Assembly (NCBI GenBank): GCA_012735315.1
Contig: JAAYHS010000021.1
Coordinates: 1 to 40,697, forward strand
DNA length: 40,697 nt
Direction of reading: 5' to 3'
DNA from: Bacillota bacterium
GTDB taxonomy: Bacteria > Bacillota > UBA4882 > UBA8346
The notes under the pieces were generated by a model. It did no database searches and was not told the origin of the DNA. It saw only the letters and a list, made by a program, of their open reading frames with translations. Positions 28,168-37,277 of this stretch are shown here, one piece after another. Made by a program: the position numbers and the translations under genes. Within the stretch, counting starts at the first letter, position 1. Each line of letters starts with the position of its first letter.

Positions 28168-29454
28168 ATGCAACTGGCTGAATTGGAAGGAAAAACATTA
28201 CAGGAGCTTCAAGGGATTGCCAAAGAATTGGAGATTGAAAATTATTCAAGCTTTCGCAAGCGGGAATTGATCTTCGAATTGTTAAAAGTGTTGGCGGTCA
28301 AGGAAGGGCTAATTTTTTCCCAGGGCATTTTGGAAATTTTGCCGGAAGGTTTCGGTTTTTTAAGAGTGGAGGGTTTTACTCCGGGACCGGAGGATATTTA
28401 TGTTTCAGCGTCGCAAATCAGGCGTTTTAATTTAAAGACCGGAGATCTGGTTTCGGGACAAGTCCGTCCTCCCAAGGATAACGAGAGATATTTCGCCCTG
28501 CTGAAGGTGCAGGCGGTTAATATGATTGATCCGGACAGTTTAAAGGAACGCGCTCATTTTGAGGAATTGACCCCCATTTATCCGAATGAAAGGGTGCATT
28601 TGGAAACAACCCCGAAAGAGCTGGCGATGAGGCTGGTGGATATTATGGCTCCCGTGGGAAAAGGGCAAAGGGGAATGATCGTCGCTCCTCCAAAAGCGGG
28701 TAAGACCACCATTTTAAAGAAATTAGCCAATAGTATCACCGCCAATCATCCGGAGATTGAACTGATCGTATTGTTAATCGATGAACGCCCGGAAGAAGTT
28801 ACCGATATGTCCCGTTCCGTAAAAGGTTTGGTGGTAAGTTCCACTTTTGACCTGCCGTCCGAAAACCATGTCCGAGTGGCCGAACTGGTTTTGGAAAGGG
28901 CCAAGCGATTGGTGGAGACGGGAAAGGACGTGGTGATCCTGCTTGATTCGATCACCCGGTTGGCTAGGGCCTATAATCTGGTCGAACCCCCAAGCGGACG
29001 CACTCTTTCCGGCGGAGTCGACCCCAGCGCTTTGCATAAACCGAAAAGATTTTTCGGAGCGGCCCGGAATATCGAAGAAGGCGGCAGTTTGACTATTATG
29101 GCGACCGCTTTGGTGGAAACCGGTTCGCGGATGGATGATGTCATTTTTGAAGAATTCAAGGGAACGGGTAATATGGAATTGCACCTCGATCGGAAGTTGG
29201 CTGACCGGAGAATTTTTCCGGCGATCGATATCAATCGTTCCGGAACCCGCAAGGAAGAGTTGTTACTCAAGCCGGAAGAGCTGGAATGCACTTGGGTTTT
29301 ACGCAAGGTGCTCAGTTCATTGGGGCCGGCGGAAACTACCGAACTGTTATTGGAACGCTTAAGCCATACCAAATCCAATGAGGAACTCCGGGGATTGATT
29401 TTAAACTCTACCTTCGCGGAAAATGTATTAAAAAAGAGGAATCAAGAGGAATAA
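28168..29454 (+). CDS. rho: Transcription termination factor Rho
   Basis: A 428-aa full-length Rho, the hexameric RNA helicase that ends transcription of untranslated RNA. The N-terminal helix bundle ([19 protein letters not shown]) and the cold-shock-like RNA-binding fold ([14 protein letters not shown], about 50-120) are followed by the RecA-like ATPase domain. This has Walker [10 protein letters not shown] (about 176), Walker [17 protein letters not shown], and the Q/R-loop residues in [24 protein letters not shown] at 28168 follows AAGGAGG by 6 nt. It is preceded by a short leader ORF whose stop overlaps this ribosome binding site, and an intrinsic terminator closes the unit. Confidence 0.97.
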   Translation: MQLAELEGKTLQELQGIAKELEIENYSSFRKRELIFELLKVLAVKEGLIFSQGILEILPEGFGFLRVEGFTPGPEDIYVSASQIRRFNLKTGDLVSGQVRPPKDNERYFALLKVQAVNMIDPDSLKERAHFEELTPIYPNERVHLETTPKELAMRLVDIMAPVGKGQRGMIVAPPKAGKTTILKKLANSITANHPEIELIVLLIDERPEEVTDMSRSVKGLVVSSTFDLPSENHVRVAELVLERAKRLVETGKDVVILLDSITRLARAYNLVEPPSGRTLSGGVDPSALHKPKRFFGAARNIEEGGSLTIMATALVETGSRMDDVIFEEFKGTGNMELHLDRKLADRRIFPAIDINRSGTRKEELLLKPEELECTWVLRKVLSSLGPAETTELLLERLSHTKSNEELRGLILNSTFAENVLKKRNQEE

Positions 29455-29540
29455 TCGGCATAATTGGCGCGGTTTGCGTCTCGTAACCGACGGCGCTTGA
29501 AGAAATGTTAAAATGACAACCCGGCATATTTCTGGAATTA

Positions 29541-29580
29541 AATCCCGCTGATAGTGGAATACTATTGGTGGGATTTTTTT
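29541..29580 (+). terminator. Intrinsic terminator of rho
   Basis: AATCCCGCTGATAGT (29541-29555) pairs with ACTATTGGTGGGATT (29561-29575) over 15 positions with three G-U pairs, loop GGAAT, followed by T residues. The M23 peptidase gene starts 16 nt after it. Confidence 0.85.
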
Positions 29581-29596
29581 ACGGGAGGCAGTAGAT

Positions 29597-30511
29597 TTGG
29601 AAACAAGTGTAATTTCGGAGATAATTCGGGTTACGCGGCTAAAAAATCAAATTATGCTGATCATTCCTTTAGTTATTGCGCTGTTATTTACGGGAAATTT
29701 AACGGGAGCCGCCTTGCCGGCTAAAAAGTCGACTGTTGCAGTGGAAGAGATTTTCAAGTTTAAGACGGAATTAGCAAGGGAAGCGTTGTTCAAAACCGTT
29801 TTTAGCGTTCATTATCTAAAAAAGGGCGAAACGATCTATCGATTGAGTCGTAACTATTATGTAACCGAAACGGCAATAATGAGTCTGAACCGGATTAGCG
29901 ATCCCCGCTCGATTCCGGCGGGCCGGATGTTATTTATTCCGCCGGTAGATTACCGGTCCGGCCGGTTAAAAAAGTATTCGGTCAAACCCGGAGACACGAT
30001 TGAAGATCTTTTATCCCGCTCCGGTTTGGAGTTATGGCAATTTAATAGGATTAATCAGGGATTGACCGCCGCCCCTTTAAAAACGGGAAGCGTCATTTAT
30101 CTGCCGCCGTTAAATGAAAAAATGCGGATAACAACCTCGGCGCCTTTGATCAGTATAATTAAGCCGGTATCGGGCAGGATCACTTCGCGTTTTGGAATGA
30201 GATGGGGCCGGATGCATAACGGAATAGATTTGGCGGCGCCGCTGGGCGCTCCGGTCCGGGCCGCCGCATCGGGCCGGGTGGTATTTGCGGGATGGAACGG
30301 CGGCTATGGGAAATTTGTCAGGTTGATGCATGGGAAGTATGCGACAAATTACGGACATCTCTCTCAAATCATCGTGAAGCAGGGGAGTTATGTCCAAAAA
30401 GGAGACTTAATCGGATTAGTCGGGGCTACCGGATACGCTTTCGGCAGTCATCTTCATTTTGAATTGGAGCTCGACGGGAAAAAGGTGGATCCGCTTACTT
30501 ATTTAAGATAG
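29597..30511 (+). CDS. LysM-containing M23 family peptidoglycan endopeptidase
   Basis: The 304-aa protein has an N-terminal membrane segment or signal (LIIPLVIALLFTGNLTGAAL, about residues 22-42) and two LysM modules (HYLKKGETIYRLSRNYYV...LFIPP and KYSVKPGDTIEDLL...IYLPP) that bind glycan strands. The C-terminal M23 zinc peptidase domain (about 195-304) has HNGIDLAAP and HLHFELE, which carry the metal ligands. It should cut peptide cross-links in the cell wall. TTG at 29597 is 8 nt after GGGAGG. It is separated from rho by a terminator and from ctsR by another, so it forms its own unit or is read weakly from rho. Confidence 0.88.
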   Translation: METSVISEIIRVTRLKNQIMLIIPLVIALLFTGNLTGAALPAKKSTVAVEEIFKFKTELAREALFKTVFSVHYLKKGETIYRLSRNYYVTETAIMSLNRISDPRSIPAGRMLFIPPVDYRSGRLKKYSVKPGDTIEDLLSRSGLELWQFNRINQGLTAAPLKTGSVIYLPPLNEKMRITTSAPLISIIKPVSGRITSRFGMRWGRMHNGIDLAAPLGAPVRAAASGRVVFAGWNGGYGKFVRLMHGKYATNYGHLSQIIVKQGSYVQKGDLIGLVGATGYAFGSHLHFELELDGKKVDPLTYLR

Positions 30512-30622
30512 CTCGGTTAAGCGTTTATTAAATAAATGTAAAATCACTAGAAAAGACGGTGTTTATTTGAAACGGTTTTACGGCGCTATCGGTTGTTATC
30601 GTAGGTTTAGTAATTATTATGG

Positions 30623-30654
30623 GGAAGGTAAAAATCGACCTTCCTTTGTTTTTT
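30623..30654 (+). terminator. Terminator of the M23 peptidase gene
   Basis: GGAAGGT (30623-30629) pairs with ACCTTCC (30638-30644), followed by TTTGTTTTTT. It separates the peptidase gene from the CtsR-controlled operon. Confidence 0.75.
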
Positions 30655-30660
30655 ATCCTC

Positions 30661-30708
30661 TTGAATTTTTTGGAGAAAAGGAGTACAATAAGGTCAGGAA
30701 AGGTCAGA
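30661..30708 (+). promoter_or_regulatory. ctsR operon promoter with CtsR operator
   Basis: TTGAAT (30661-30666) and TACAAT (30684-30689) are 17 nt apart. Immediately downstream lie two direct heptads, GGTCAGG (30692-30698) and GGTCAGA (30702-30708), spaced by AAA, matching the CtsR layout (GGTCAAA-N3-GGTCAAA). The operator covers the predicted start site and runs into the ctsR ribosome binding site (AGAGGTG), so bound CtsR would block the whole operon. Confidence 0.85.
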
Positions 30709-30717
30709 GGTGTGAAA

Positions 30718-31179
30718 ATGGGTAATCTGGCGGATTTAATTGAACAATACTTGAGGACGATGTTAGCCCAGCAACAAATGGTGGAATTGCAAAGAAGAGA
30801 GTTGGCCAAGATGTTTCGCTGCGCGCCCTCTCAAATTAACTATGTTCTGGAAACCAGGTTTACCTTAGACCAAGGGTATCTCATTGAAAGTAAACGAGGA
30901 GGCGGGGGCTATATCCGGATAACACAACTCAAACGGCAAACTCCCGAGAATTTACCGGAATTATTGGATCAATTAATCTCGGAAAAGGTCGATCGAGATG
31001 ATGTCGATAAGATATTGGACAGGTTGGTCGCGAAAGGGGTGCTCGGATCGGGAAAAGCGCAATTGATTCAATTCTTGATCAAAAAGGAACTTTCCGATTT
31101 GCCCGATGATTACAGCAACTATATTCGCGCCAAATTTATTAAAACTCTTTTACTGATTATGGGAACGCAGGTTGATTAA
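30718..31179 (+). CDS. ctsR: Heat-shock repressor CtsR
   Basis: The 153-aa repressor starts at ATG 30718 and begins MGNLADLIEQYLRTML. It has the winged helix-turn-helix (LAKMFRCAPSQINYVLETRF) and the Gly-rich wing SKRGGGGYIRI, which acts as the thermosensor in this family, and a C-terminal helical domain that McsB can target. It represses clp genes until stress. It is the first gene of the ctsR-mcsA-mcsB-clpC operon, preceded by its own operator. An earlier in-frame start would add about 33 hydrophobic/basic residues from the promoter region and is rejected. Confidence 0.96.
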   Translation: MGNLADLIEQYLRTMLAQQQMVELQRRELAKMFRCAPSQINYVLETRFTLDQGYLIESKRGGGGYIRITQLKRQTPENLPELLDQLISEKVDRDDVDKILDRLVAKGVLGSGKAQLIQFLIKKELSDLPDDYSNYIRAKFIKTLLLIMGTQVD

Positions 31180-31326
31180 ATCCGGAATTTAAAGGAATAA
31201 TGACCGAAAGGGGAGGCGTTTGAATTTTTCAGCGTCGTAAAATTGCGGCGCGAGATATATATAAATAAGTAATATGAAGAAACTGACCTGAGTTGGAATT
31301 GAATCCAAAGAATGGGAGTGAGGAAG

Positions 31327-31839
31327 GTGCTGTGTCAAAATTGTCAACAACGCCCGGCTACCGTGCATTTGACTAAGATTATCAATTTTGAAAAAACCGA
31401 ATTGCATCTTTGCGAAATTTGCGCAAAAGCAGCCGGGAATGAGTTGGGGATCATGTTTGGAACTAATTTTTCCTTTCAAAATTTTATTGCCGGCCTATTA
31501 GGGGACGGCGAACCAAGTATTGCTCAAAAAACCAGCCTCGGTGGCGAGCCGCGTTGCCCAAATTGTGGTCTGACTTATTCTGATTTTAGAAACGCCGGTT
31601 TGCTCGGCTGTGGCGAATGTTATTATCATTTTCGAAGCGGATTGGAACCTTTATTCAAAAAGATCCATGGCAGCGCTACCCATACCGGGAAGGTGCCGCG
31701 CCGGACCGGAGGCAAGGTAAGGATCAGAAAAGAGATTCAAGACTTACGCCGTCAGTTGCAACTGGCGATTCAAAAAGAAGATTATGAGCAGGCGGCGAGT
31801 CTCAGAGATCAGATTCGCCAATTGGAAAAGGAATTGTAA
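31327..31839 (+). CDS. mcsA: Zinc-binding activator McsA
   Basis: The 170-aa protein has four CxxC pairs (CQNC, CEIC, CPNC, CGEC) that bind zinc. A UVR-like motif at the C terminus (EDYEQAASLRDQIRQLEKEL) mediates interaction with ClpC/McsB. McsA activates the arginine kinase McsB. GTG at 31327 gives the usual N terminus (VLCQNCQQRPATVHLTK, compare MICQEC in B. subtilis); an ATG at 31312 in the same frame has no ribosome binding site. It lies 147 nt after ctsR and 13 nt before mcsB. Confidence 0.94.
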   Translation: MLCQNCQQRPATVHLTKIINFEKTELHLCEICAKAAGNELGIMFGTNFSFQNFIAGLLGDGEPSIAQKTSLGGEPRCPNCGLTYSDFRNAGLLGCGECYYHFRSGLEPLFKKIHGSATHTGKVPRRTGGKVRIRKEIQDLRRQLQLAIQKEDYEQAASLRDQIRQLEKEL

Positions 31840-31852
31840 GGGAGGGTCGAAG

Positions 31853-32908
31853 GTGAAGCAGGAATTGTTGCCGGTTTGGGTCGGACAAACAAACGGCTCC
31901 AAGGATGTGGTAATCAGTAGCAGAATAAGGTTGGCGCGCAACCTGAAAGGAATATCCTTTCCCAGCTTTGCGGATGAAAAACAATTGGCTAAGGTAAATC
32001 AGGAAGTACGGCGGGCGGTGCAAGCCAAAAGCGACCTCGGCCTTTCGGAACCCTTGCAAATGGAGGAATTATCACCGGCCGAACGAATGGTGTTGGTGGA
32101 AAAACATCTGTGCAGCCCGCAATTTATCGAACAGCCTCATTTAAGGATGTTGGTCTTCAATCGGGAACAGACCGTCAGTATTATGGTAAACGAAGAAGAT
32201 CATTTGCGCATCCAAACCATCACCCCCGGCTTCTCGCTGGAGGAAGCGTTGGCTTTGGCCAACCGAGTGGACGATTTTTTGGAAGAAACTCTGGATTATT
32301 GTTATGATGAGAATTACGGTTATTTGACCGCTTGCCCCACTAATGTGGGCACCGGAATAAGGGCTTCGGTAATGCTGCATTTACCCGGATTGGCGATGGT
32401 GGATCAGTTAAAGAAAATTTTGCCGGCTTTGACGCATATCGGAATTAATATTCGCGGGTTTTACGGTGAAGGTACGGAGTCGATAGGCGGAATCTATCAA
32501 ATATCAAACCAGGTAACTTTAGGGCAGTCGGAGGAGGACTTGACTAATAATTTAAAGAGCATCTGCCGTCAGGTGATTGAACAGGAACGCTCGGTCCGGG
32601 AAGCGCTCTATAAAGAGTCGCGATTGAAATTGGAGGATCGATTATGCCGTTCCTACGGCGTTTTAGCTAATGCCAGAATTATAAGCTCGCAGGAAGCTTT
32701 GAAATTGTTGTCCGATGTTAAATTGGGTTCGGAGTTGGGCATACTTCCGGGTGTGGATAATAGGACGATTATGGAACTGGTATTTTTGACCAGACCGTCG
32801 TTGCTTCAAAAATTAATCGGTAAAGAGCTTTCTCCCGAGGAACGGGACATCTATCGCGCTCAAATAATTCGGGAGAGATTGCAAAGAAAAAACGGAGGTG
32901 AGTTTTAA
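31853..32908 (+). CDS. mcsB: Protein arginine kinase McsB
   Basis: The 351-aa enzyme is related to guanido phosphotransferases (arginine/creatine kinases). It phosphorylates arginine in misfolded proteins and CtsR, marking them for ClpCP. Recognisable elements are [13 protein letters not shown] at the N terminus, [17 protein letters not shown] with the family CPTN motif, and the C-terminal RLSPEERD-like tail. GTG at 31853 is preceded by GGAGGG and gives the normal start KQELLPVWV; a longer in-frame reading overlaps mcsA and is rejected. Its TAA shares an A with the clpC ATG, so translation is coupled. Confidence 0.95.
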   Translation: MKQELLPVWVGQTNGSKDVVISSRIRLARNLKGISFPSFADEKQLAKVNQEVRRAVQAKSDLGLSEPLQMEELSPAERMVLVEKHLCSPQFIEQPHLRMLVFNREQTVSIMVNEEDHLRIQTITPGFSLEEALALANRVDDFLEETLDYCYDENYGYLTACPTNVGTGIRASVMLHLPGLAMVDQLKKILPALTHIGINIRGFYGEGTESIGGIYQISNQVTLGQSEEDLTNNLKSICRQVIEQERSVREALYKESRLKLEDRLCRSYGVLANARIISSQEALKLLSDVKLGSELGILPGVDNRTIMELVFLTRPSLLQKLIGKELSPEERDIYRAQIIRERLQRKNGGEF

Positions 32909-35367
32909 TGTTTGAAAGATTTACCGAACGGGCTCGCAAAGTGGTTTACTTGGCGCAACAAGAGGCCGCCAGGTTGGGTCATAATGTGGTTGGAACCGAA
33001 CATTTACTTTTGGGATTGGTCGTCGAGGGCGAAGGTGTGGCGGCCAAGGCTTTGGAAGTACTCAATATCAGTCTCGACCGGATTAGGCAAGAGGTTGAAA
33101 AGATCATCGGCAGCGGTGAAGCCAATCCTTTCGGAGAGATCCCGTTCACTCCCAGGGCCAAACGGGTTTTGGAATTAGCGGTGGATGAGGGACGGCAGAT
33201 GGGCCATAATTATGTTGGGACCGAGCATATCTTATTGGGGCTAATTCGTGAAGGAGAAGGCGTCGCCGCTCAGGTATTGAAAAACCTGGGCGCCGATCTG
33301 GAAAAAGTCCGTAAACAAGTGATTTCTCTCTTAGGCGGGGGAAGCGCGGTTTTCATGGGACAAACACATGGCGGCAAAGGCGCTCACCGTACTCAAACCC
33401 TGAATCAATTCGGACGGGACCTTACCGAGTTGGCTAAAATCGGAAAACTCGATCCGGTGATCGGCCGCGAAAATGAAATTGAAAGGGTAATTCAAGTATT
33501 GTCGCGCCGGACTAAAAACAACCCGGTCTTAATAGGAGAGCCCGGGGTTGGCAAAACCGCTATCGCCGAAGGTTTGGCGCAAATGATCGTCAAGGGAGAC
33601 GTACCGGAAATCTTAAAGCAAAAACGGGTAGTTACGCTGGATCTGGGGGCAATGGTCGCCGGTTCCAAGTATCGCGGCGAATTCGAAGAAAGACTGAAAA
33701 AAGTGATGGAAGAGATTCGCAATTCCGGAGATGTTATTTTGTTCATCGATGAATTGCATACTCTAATCGGCGCCGGCGCCGCCGAGGGCGCCATTGATGC
33801 CGCGAATATTTTGAAACCCGCTTTAGCCCGCGGCGAATTGCAATGCATCGGCGCCACCACCCTGGATGAGTACCGGAAGCATGTGGAGAAGGACGCCGCC
33901 TTGGAACGGCGGTTCCAGCCGATAACAGTAGGAGAACCTACGGTGGATGAGACCAGGTTAATCTTAAAAGGTTTGAGGGATCGTTACGAAGCTCATCACC
34001 GGGTGAAGATCAGCGACGAAGCCATTGAGGCCGCGGTTCAACTTTCCAATCGCTATATTACCGACCGGTTTTTGCCCGATAAAGCCATCGACTTAATTGA
34101 TGAGGCCGCTTCGCGGGTAAGGCTCCGGAATACTATTACTCCTCCCGATTTGAAAGAATTGGAAAATCGAATGAATCAATTGCAACAAGAGAAAGAAGCG
34201 GCGATCAAAAACGAAGAATTTGAAAAAGCCGCCGGATTAAGGGATGAAGAACAGAAGATCCGGCAGCAACTCGACGACTTGGCCAATGATTGGAAAAACA
34301 AACGGAGCAAGCTGGAACCGACGGTTGGAGAAGAGGAAATTGCCCAGGTGGTTTCCAGCTGGACCGGGATTCCCGTTACTAAATTGCAGCAAGAAGAGGC
34401 GGAGAAACTGTTAAAGTTGGAGGAAGTGCTCCACCAGCGAGTGATTGGGCAGAATGAAGCGGTGGAATCCGTGGCGCGGGCGGTTCGGAGAGCCAGAGCG
34501 GGATTAAAGGACCCGAAACGTCCGATTGGTTCCTTTATCTTTCTAGGACCGACCGGAGTTGGGAAAACCGAGTTGGCCAAGACGTTGGCTGAAGCGCTTT
34601 TCGGCGACGAGAACGCCATGGTCCGGATCGATATGTCCGAATATATGGAGCGGCACACGGTTTCACGATTGGTGGGGGCTCCTCCGGGTTATGTCGGCTA
34701 TGACGAAGGCGGACAATTAACCGAGCAAGTGCGGCGCAAGCCCTACGCGGTCATTCTGTTGGATGAAATTGAAAAGGCGCATCCGGAAGTCTTTAATATC
34801 TTATTGCAAGTGCTTGAGGATGGAAGATTGACCGACGCTCAGGGACGAAGGGTTGATTTTAAGAATACGGTGGTGATTATGACTTCCAATGTGGGCGCCA
34901 ATTTAATCGAGCGTTCAACCGGCATCGGTTTTCAAGCCGCTTCCGATACCGGGCTCGTTGACAATTATGAAAAGATGAAAGAAAAAGTGCTCGATGAATT
35001 GAAACGGACTTTCCGGCCGGAGTTTCTCAACCGGATCGATGAGATAATCGTTTTCCACGCCTTGAACCGTGAGGAGATTAAAGCCATCGTGGATCTGATG
35101 GTTCAACCGGTTACCCGGCAATTGATGGAGAAGGGAATTACGTTGGAATTGTCGGAAGAGGCCAGAGAACTGCTGGCGAAGGATGGGTTTGATCCGAATT
35201 TCGGAGCCCGGCCGTTGCGCCGCGCGGTCCAACGGTTGATTGAGAATCCTCTTTCCGAAGAATTATTAAAAGAAACGTTTAAGCCCGGAACTAAGTTGAA
35301 GGCCTCGGTTAAAGACGATCGGATCATCTTTGAACCGGTTGGTAAGAAGGAAAAATCAAAAGCATAA
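32908..35367 (+). CDS. clpC: ATP-dependent unfoldase ClpC
   Basis: An 819-aa Hsp100/AAA+ unfoldase that feeds phospho-arginine-marked and other substrates to ClpP. It has two Clp N-domain repeats (about 1-145), AAA1 with GEPGVGKTA and [11 protein letters not shown] (about 205-400), and a UVR-containing middle domain ([17 protein letters not shown], about 430) that binds McsA/MecA-type adaptors. AAA2 has [12 protein letters not shown] and [12 protein letters not shown] (about 545-720), and a C-terminal D2-small domain follows. The ATG overlaps the mcsB stop by 1 nt. The ClpP-binding loop (VGF-like, here within IGFQAASD) is present. It is the last operon gene, closed by a strong bidirectional terminator. 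Confidence 0.97.
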   Translation: MFERFTERARKVVYLAQQEAARLGHNVVGTEHLLLGLVVEGEGVAAKALEVLNISLDRIRQEVEKIIGSGEANPFGEIPFTPRAKRVLELAVDEGRQMGHNYVGTEHILLGLIREGEGVAAQVLKNLGADLEKVRKQVISLLGGGSAVFMGQTHGGKGAHRTQTLNQFGRDLTELAKIGKLDPVIGRENEIERVIQVLSRRTKNNPVLIGEPGVGKTAIAEGLAQMIVKGDVPEILKQKRVVTLDLGAMVAGSKYRGEFEERLKKVMEEIRNSGDVILFIDELHTLIGAGAAEGAIDAANILKPALARGELQCIGATTLDEYRKHVEKDAALERRFQPITVGEPTVDETRLILKGLRDRYEAHHRVKISDEAIEAAVQLSNRYITDRFLPDKAIDLIDEAASRVRLRNTITPPDLKELENRMNQLQQEKEAAIKNEEFEKAAGLRDEEQKIRQQLDDLANDWKNKRSKLEPTVGEEEIAQVVSSWTGIPVTKLQQEEAEKLLKLEEVLHQRVIGQNEAVESVARAVRRARAGLKDPKRPIGSFIFLGPTGVGKTELAKTLAEALFGDENAMVRIDMSEYMERHTVSRLVGAPPGYVGYDEGGQLTEQVRRKPYAVILLDEIEKAHPEVFNILLQVLEDGRLTDAQGRRVDFKNTVVIMTSNVGANLIERSTGIGFQAASDTGLVDNYEKMKEKVLDELKRTFRPEFLNRIDEIIVFHALNREEIKAIVDLMVQPVTRQLMEKGITLELSEEARELLAKDGFDPNFGARPLRRAVQRLIENPLSEELLKETFKPGTKLKASVKDDRIIFEPVGKKEKSKA

Positions 35368-35432
35368 TTATTCCGTGCTCCGGGTTCGAAGTTGATGCCG
35401 CATTGGGAAGGCAAGTCCGTTCAAATTATTTG

Positions 35433-35467
35433 AAAAAAGTTGGCCGTATTTTCTGGCCAACTTTTTT
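35433..35467. terminator. Bidirectional intrinsic terminator between clpC and the membrane protein gene
   Basis: AAAAAAGTTGGCC (35433-35445) pairs perfectly with GGCCAACTTTTTT (35455-35467). It has T runs on both strands and lies between two convergent genes. Confidence 0.92.
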
Positions 35468-35480
35468 CCTTAAAAATTTT

Positions 35481-36086
35481 TTATGTTTGCGGATGGCCGT
35501 CTCCGGACTTGATTATTTCAAAATAGCCTTGCTCGGAATATTCTTGATAAGCCACAGTCAGGCAAATGACTGAAAAAGGAATGGTCAGGAAGACTCCAAC
35601 ACCGAAAGCCACCGCGCCGACGCTTGATAAGATTAGGGCTATTAAACCGTAGATCCAGATGATTAATGGCTCGGTTTTGAAAAAAAGGATTCCTTCTTTG
35701 ACGGCCGGGAGCGGCGCCGAGTCCTTTTCAATAATTAGAATAAGCGCTATCGTTACCACGACAAGTATTAAGGGACTAAGAGCAACCGTCAGAGCGACGC
35801 CTACAACCGGTATGTTCCGGGCGATTAAAAAGACGATCTCCGCCGCTAAACAGATAATTAGCGTCGGTAAAGTTTTTTCGAAATGAGCAAAGATTTCCTT
35901 GAACTCAGCCTGTTGATCGCGAAGCAGCTTCAAGATTAAGATCATTAACCCGCCGAAAAGCGGTCCGGCTAGAAGCCCCAAACTAAGAACGGTAAGAATT
36001 GAGGCTGCCAGGCCGGGCAGAAAGATGATTCCAAAGTTGTTCAAATATAAATCAATACTCTTTTGAAGGTTTTTTTCAATGTTCAT
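35481..36086 (-). CDS. Multi-pass membrane protein of unknown function
   Basis: The 201-aa protein has four to six hydrophobic segments, including GIIFLPGLAASILTVLSLGL (about 19-38), a mid block around IVFLIARNIP...LILVVVTIALILII, and a C-terminal block LIALILSSVGAVAFGVGVFL. The last segment ends in a polar tail (EQGYFEIIKSGDGHPQT). The layout resembles DUF975-like or other small uncharacterised integral membrane families, but I cannot name it. ATG at 36086 has GGGGGAA upstream. It follows the Crp-family gene on the same strand 181 nt downstream of it, so the two may be co-transcribed. Confidence 0.65.
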   Translation of the reverse strand: MNIEKNLQKSIDLYLNNFGIIFLPGLAASILTVLSLGLLAGPLFGGLMILILKLLRDQQAEFKEIFAHFEKTLPTLIICLAAEIVFLIARNIPVVGVALTVALSPLILVVVTIALILIIEKDSAPLPAVKEGILFFKTEPLIIWIYGLIALILSSVGAVAFGVGVFLTIPFSVICLTVAYQEYSEQGYFEIIKSGDGHPQT

Positions 36087-36267
36087 GGGGTTCCCCCTTT
36101 GGGTTTAAATAGGAATAGAATTCCCTAGTAAGATCTATTAAGATTAAAGGGGTATTATGCCCGGTTTCTTTGAGGGAAGATGTATTGCAATGAGGAAGAA
36201 GCGTTGATGGGTAGAGTGGTTGACGGCTCCGGTGAGAAACATCTTTCCGTTATGGGGAAGCCCGGTT

Positions 36268-36924
36268 TTAGCTCTGAAGTCGGCTATTGGAATTTCCCTT
36301 CCTTCCCTTGTTTAAAATTATCCACCCTTCGGTTCTTAGTTCTTTAATAACTCGGGTAATGGTTTCCCGGGTGGTCCCTAAATCGGCGGCCAACTGTTGG
36401 TGGGTTTTGGTAATCTTAATAGTACGGTCGCCATTCCGGGGGTCGGCGAACATGTTTAAAAAGCGTTCTCTGACCCGCCCATAGGCCATATCTTCAAGGC
36501 GATTGTCGGTCAGACGCAATCTGCGGCAAAGAATGGCGATAATCTTTAAGGCGATCTCCGGTTTTTGTAAAAGTAAAGCGCGAAAGTCTTCTCTTGTAAT
36601 AGCGGCCAACTGAAGGTCGGTGGCGGCCACTGCCCGGCAGGATCTCCCCGCATTATCCATTACCGCCATTTCGCCGAAAAATTCATTTTTCCCCAAAACG
36701 GCAAGAGTCAATATTTTACCCTCTCGAGTAATTAATTCCAAACTTACCTGGCCCGATTCAATCAAGTACATGGTGTCCCCGGGCTCGTCTTGCTCGAAGA
36801 CGACGGTGTTTTTAGCAAGTTTGATCCGGGCGCTTTTGAATAAAAGGGCGTCGATATCGGAGGGAGTGAGTTCATGAAAGAAGGAACCGTTAAAAGGCCC
36901 CGCCTTTTGCTGTAGATTTTTCAT
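36268..36924 (-). CDS. Crp-family transcription regulator
   Basis: The 218-aa protein has a cyclic-nucleotide-binding-type beta-roll (about 20-125; FEQDEPGDTMYLIESGQVSL and FFGEMAVMDNAGRS, the latter resembling the phosphate-binding cassette of cAMP-binding Crp). The dimer helix (about 125-150) and a winged helix-turn-helix (about 165-215) follow. Its recognition helix TTRETITRVIKEL has Arg-Glu...Arg in the positions used by E. coli Crp (RETVGR) to read TGTGA; FNR-type proteins differ here. There is no N-terminal Cys cluster, so it is not an oxygen-sensing FNR. ATG at 36924 follows CGGAG by 9 nt. A TGTGA-N6-TCACC box lies 218 nt upstream. Effector (cAMP or other) unknown. Confidence 0.9.
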   Translation of the reverse strand: MKNLQQKAGPFNGSFFHELTPSDIDALLFKSARIKLAKNTVVFEQDEPGDTMYLIESGQVSLELITREGKILTLAVLGKNEFFGEMAVMDNAGRSCRAVAATDLQLAAITREDFRALLLQKPEIALKIIAILCRRLRLTDNRLEDMAYGRVRERFLNMFADPRNGDRTIKITKTHQQLAADLGTTRETITRVIKELRTEGWIILNKGRKGNSNSRLQS

Positions 36925-36997
36925 TGGGCGTTTCTCCGTGGTTAGGATTAAAAATTTATCAGTATTAATTTCGGCGGTTTTTGGCAAGAAGTTAAAC

Positions 36998-37028
36998 AAA
37001 AAACAGGGGGGTGAGCGCCCTGTTTTTT
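36998..37028. terminator. Bidirectional terminator in the Crp-family leader region
   Basis: AAAAAACAGGG (36998-37008) pairs with CCCTGTTTTTT (37018-37028), with T runs on both strands. On the minus strand it lies about 80 nt downstream of the predicted start at 37108 and about 75 nt upstream of the Crp-family ATG. Confidence 0.85.
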
Positions 37029-37108
37029 GGGTTATATATCCGCTGCCTTTGCTTTACCGCTGTTCATGACTTAAGGGGATTCTTAAAAAATAAAGGAGGT
37101 AATCGTTT
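36998..37108 (-). ncRNA. Candidate Crp-controlled small RNA (or attenuated leader)
   Basis: On the minus strand the predicted start near 37108 and the terminator at 36998-37028 bound a transcript of about 110 nt. Near its 5' end it carries UUACCUCCUUUA, complementary to a Shine-Dalgarno site. A small hairpin (UUAAG...CUUAA) with an AAUCCC loop follows, then a duplicated CAGCGG word, then the terminator. C-rich loops and anti-ribosome-binding-site stretches are typical of base-pairing sRNAs in Gram-positive bacteria (for example RoxS/RsaE, which this does not match in sequence). It has no ORF with a ribosome binding site. Alternatively it is the leader of the Crp-family gene and the hairpin is an attenuator. 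Both readings are inference. Confidence 0.4.
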
Positions 37109-37114
37109 AAGATC

Positions 37115-37157
37115 ATTATATATTTGATTTCGATTATTGTCGGTGATCTTTATCACA
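37115..37157 (-). promoter_or_regulatory. Crp-type box and promoter reading toward the Crp-family gene
   Basis: On the minus strand, TGTGATAAAGATCACC (37157 to 37142) is a TGTGA-N6-TCACC palindrome. It is followed by a poor -35 (CCGACA, 37143-37138), a 17-nt spacer and a perfect -10 TATAAT (37120-37115). With a start at 37108 the box centre is at -41.5, the classical position for class II activation by Crp. Confidence 0.6.
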
Positions 37158-37189
37158 AATTTTGACTTCCGGTGTAAAATAAGATCAAT

Positions 37190-37226
37190 AATAAAGAAAG
37201 AAACCGGAAGGGATCGACCTTCCGGT
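37190..37226 (-). terminator. Terminator of the SLH gene
   Basis: AACCGGAAGG (37201-37210) pairs perfectly with CCTTCCGGTT (37217-37226) around GATCGA. On the minus strand it is followed by CTTTCTTTATTATT, a T-rich but interrupted tail, about 50 nt after the SLH stop. Confidence 0.75.
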
Positions 37227-37277
37227 TGAGGAATAAGGATGATTAATTGAGGAGATGGCAACTTTTTCATCGGGACA

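Larger units (their letters stand above)
36925..37277. other. Intergenic region between Crp-family and SLH genes
   Basis: These 353 nt hold a terminator at 36998-37028, a candidate small RNA with a Crp-box promoter (36998-37157) and the SLH gene terminator (37201-37226). No ORF with a ribosome binding site lies on either strand. Details are in the separate entries. Confidence 0.5.

Noticed and set aside
28746-29378. Long antisense open frames across rho
   Set aside because: They are shadows of the conserved rho coding sequence, without start signals.
32141-35414. Open frames antisense to mcsB and clpC
   Set aside because: Shadows of real genes, no ribosome binding sites or family features.
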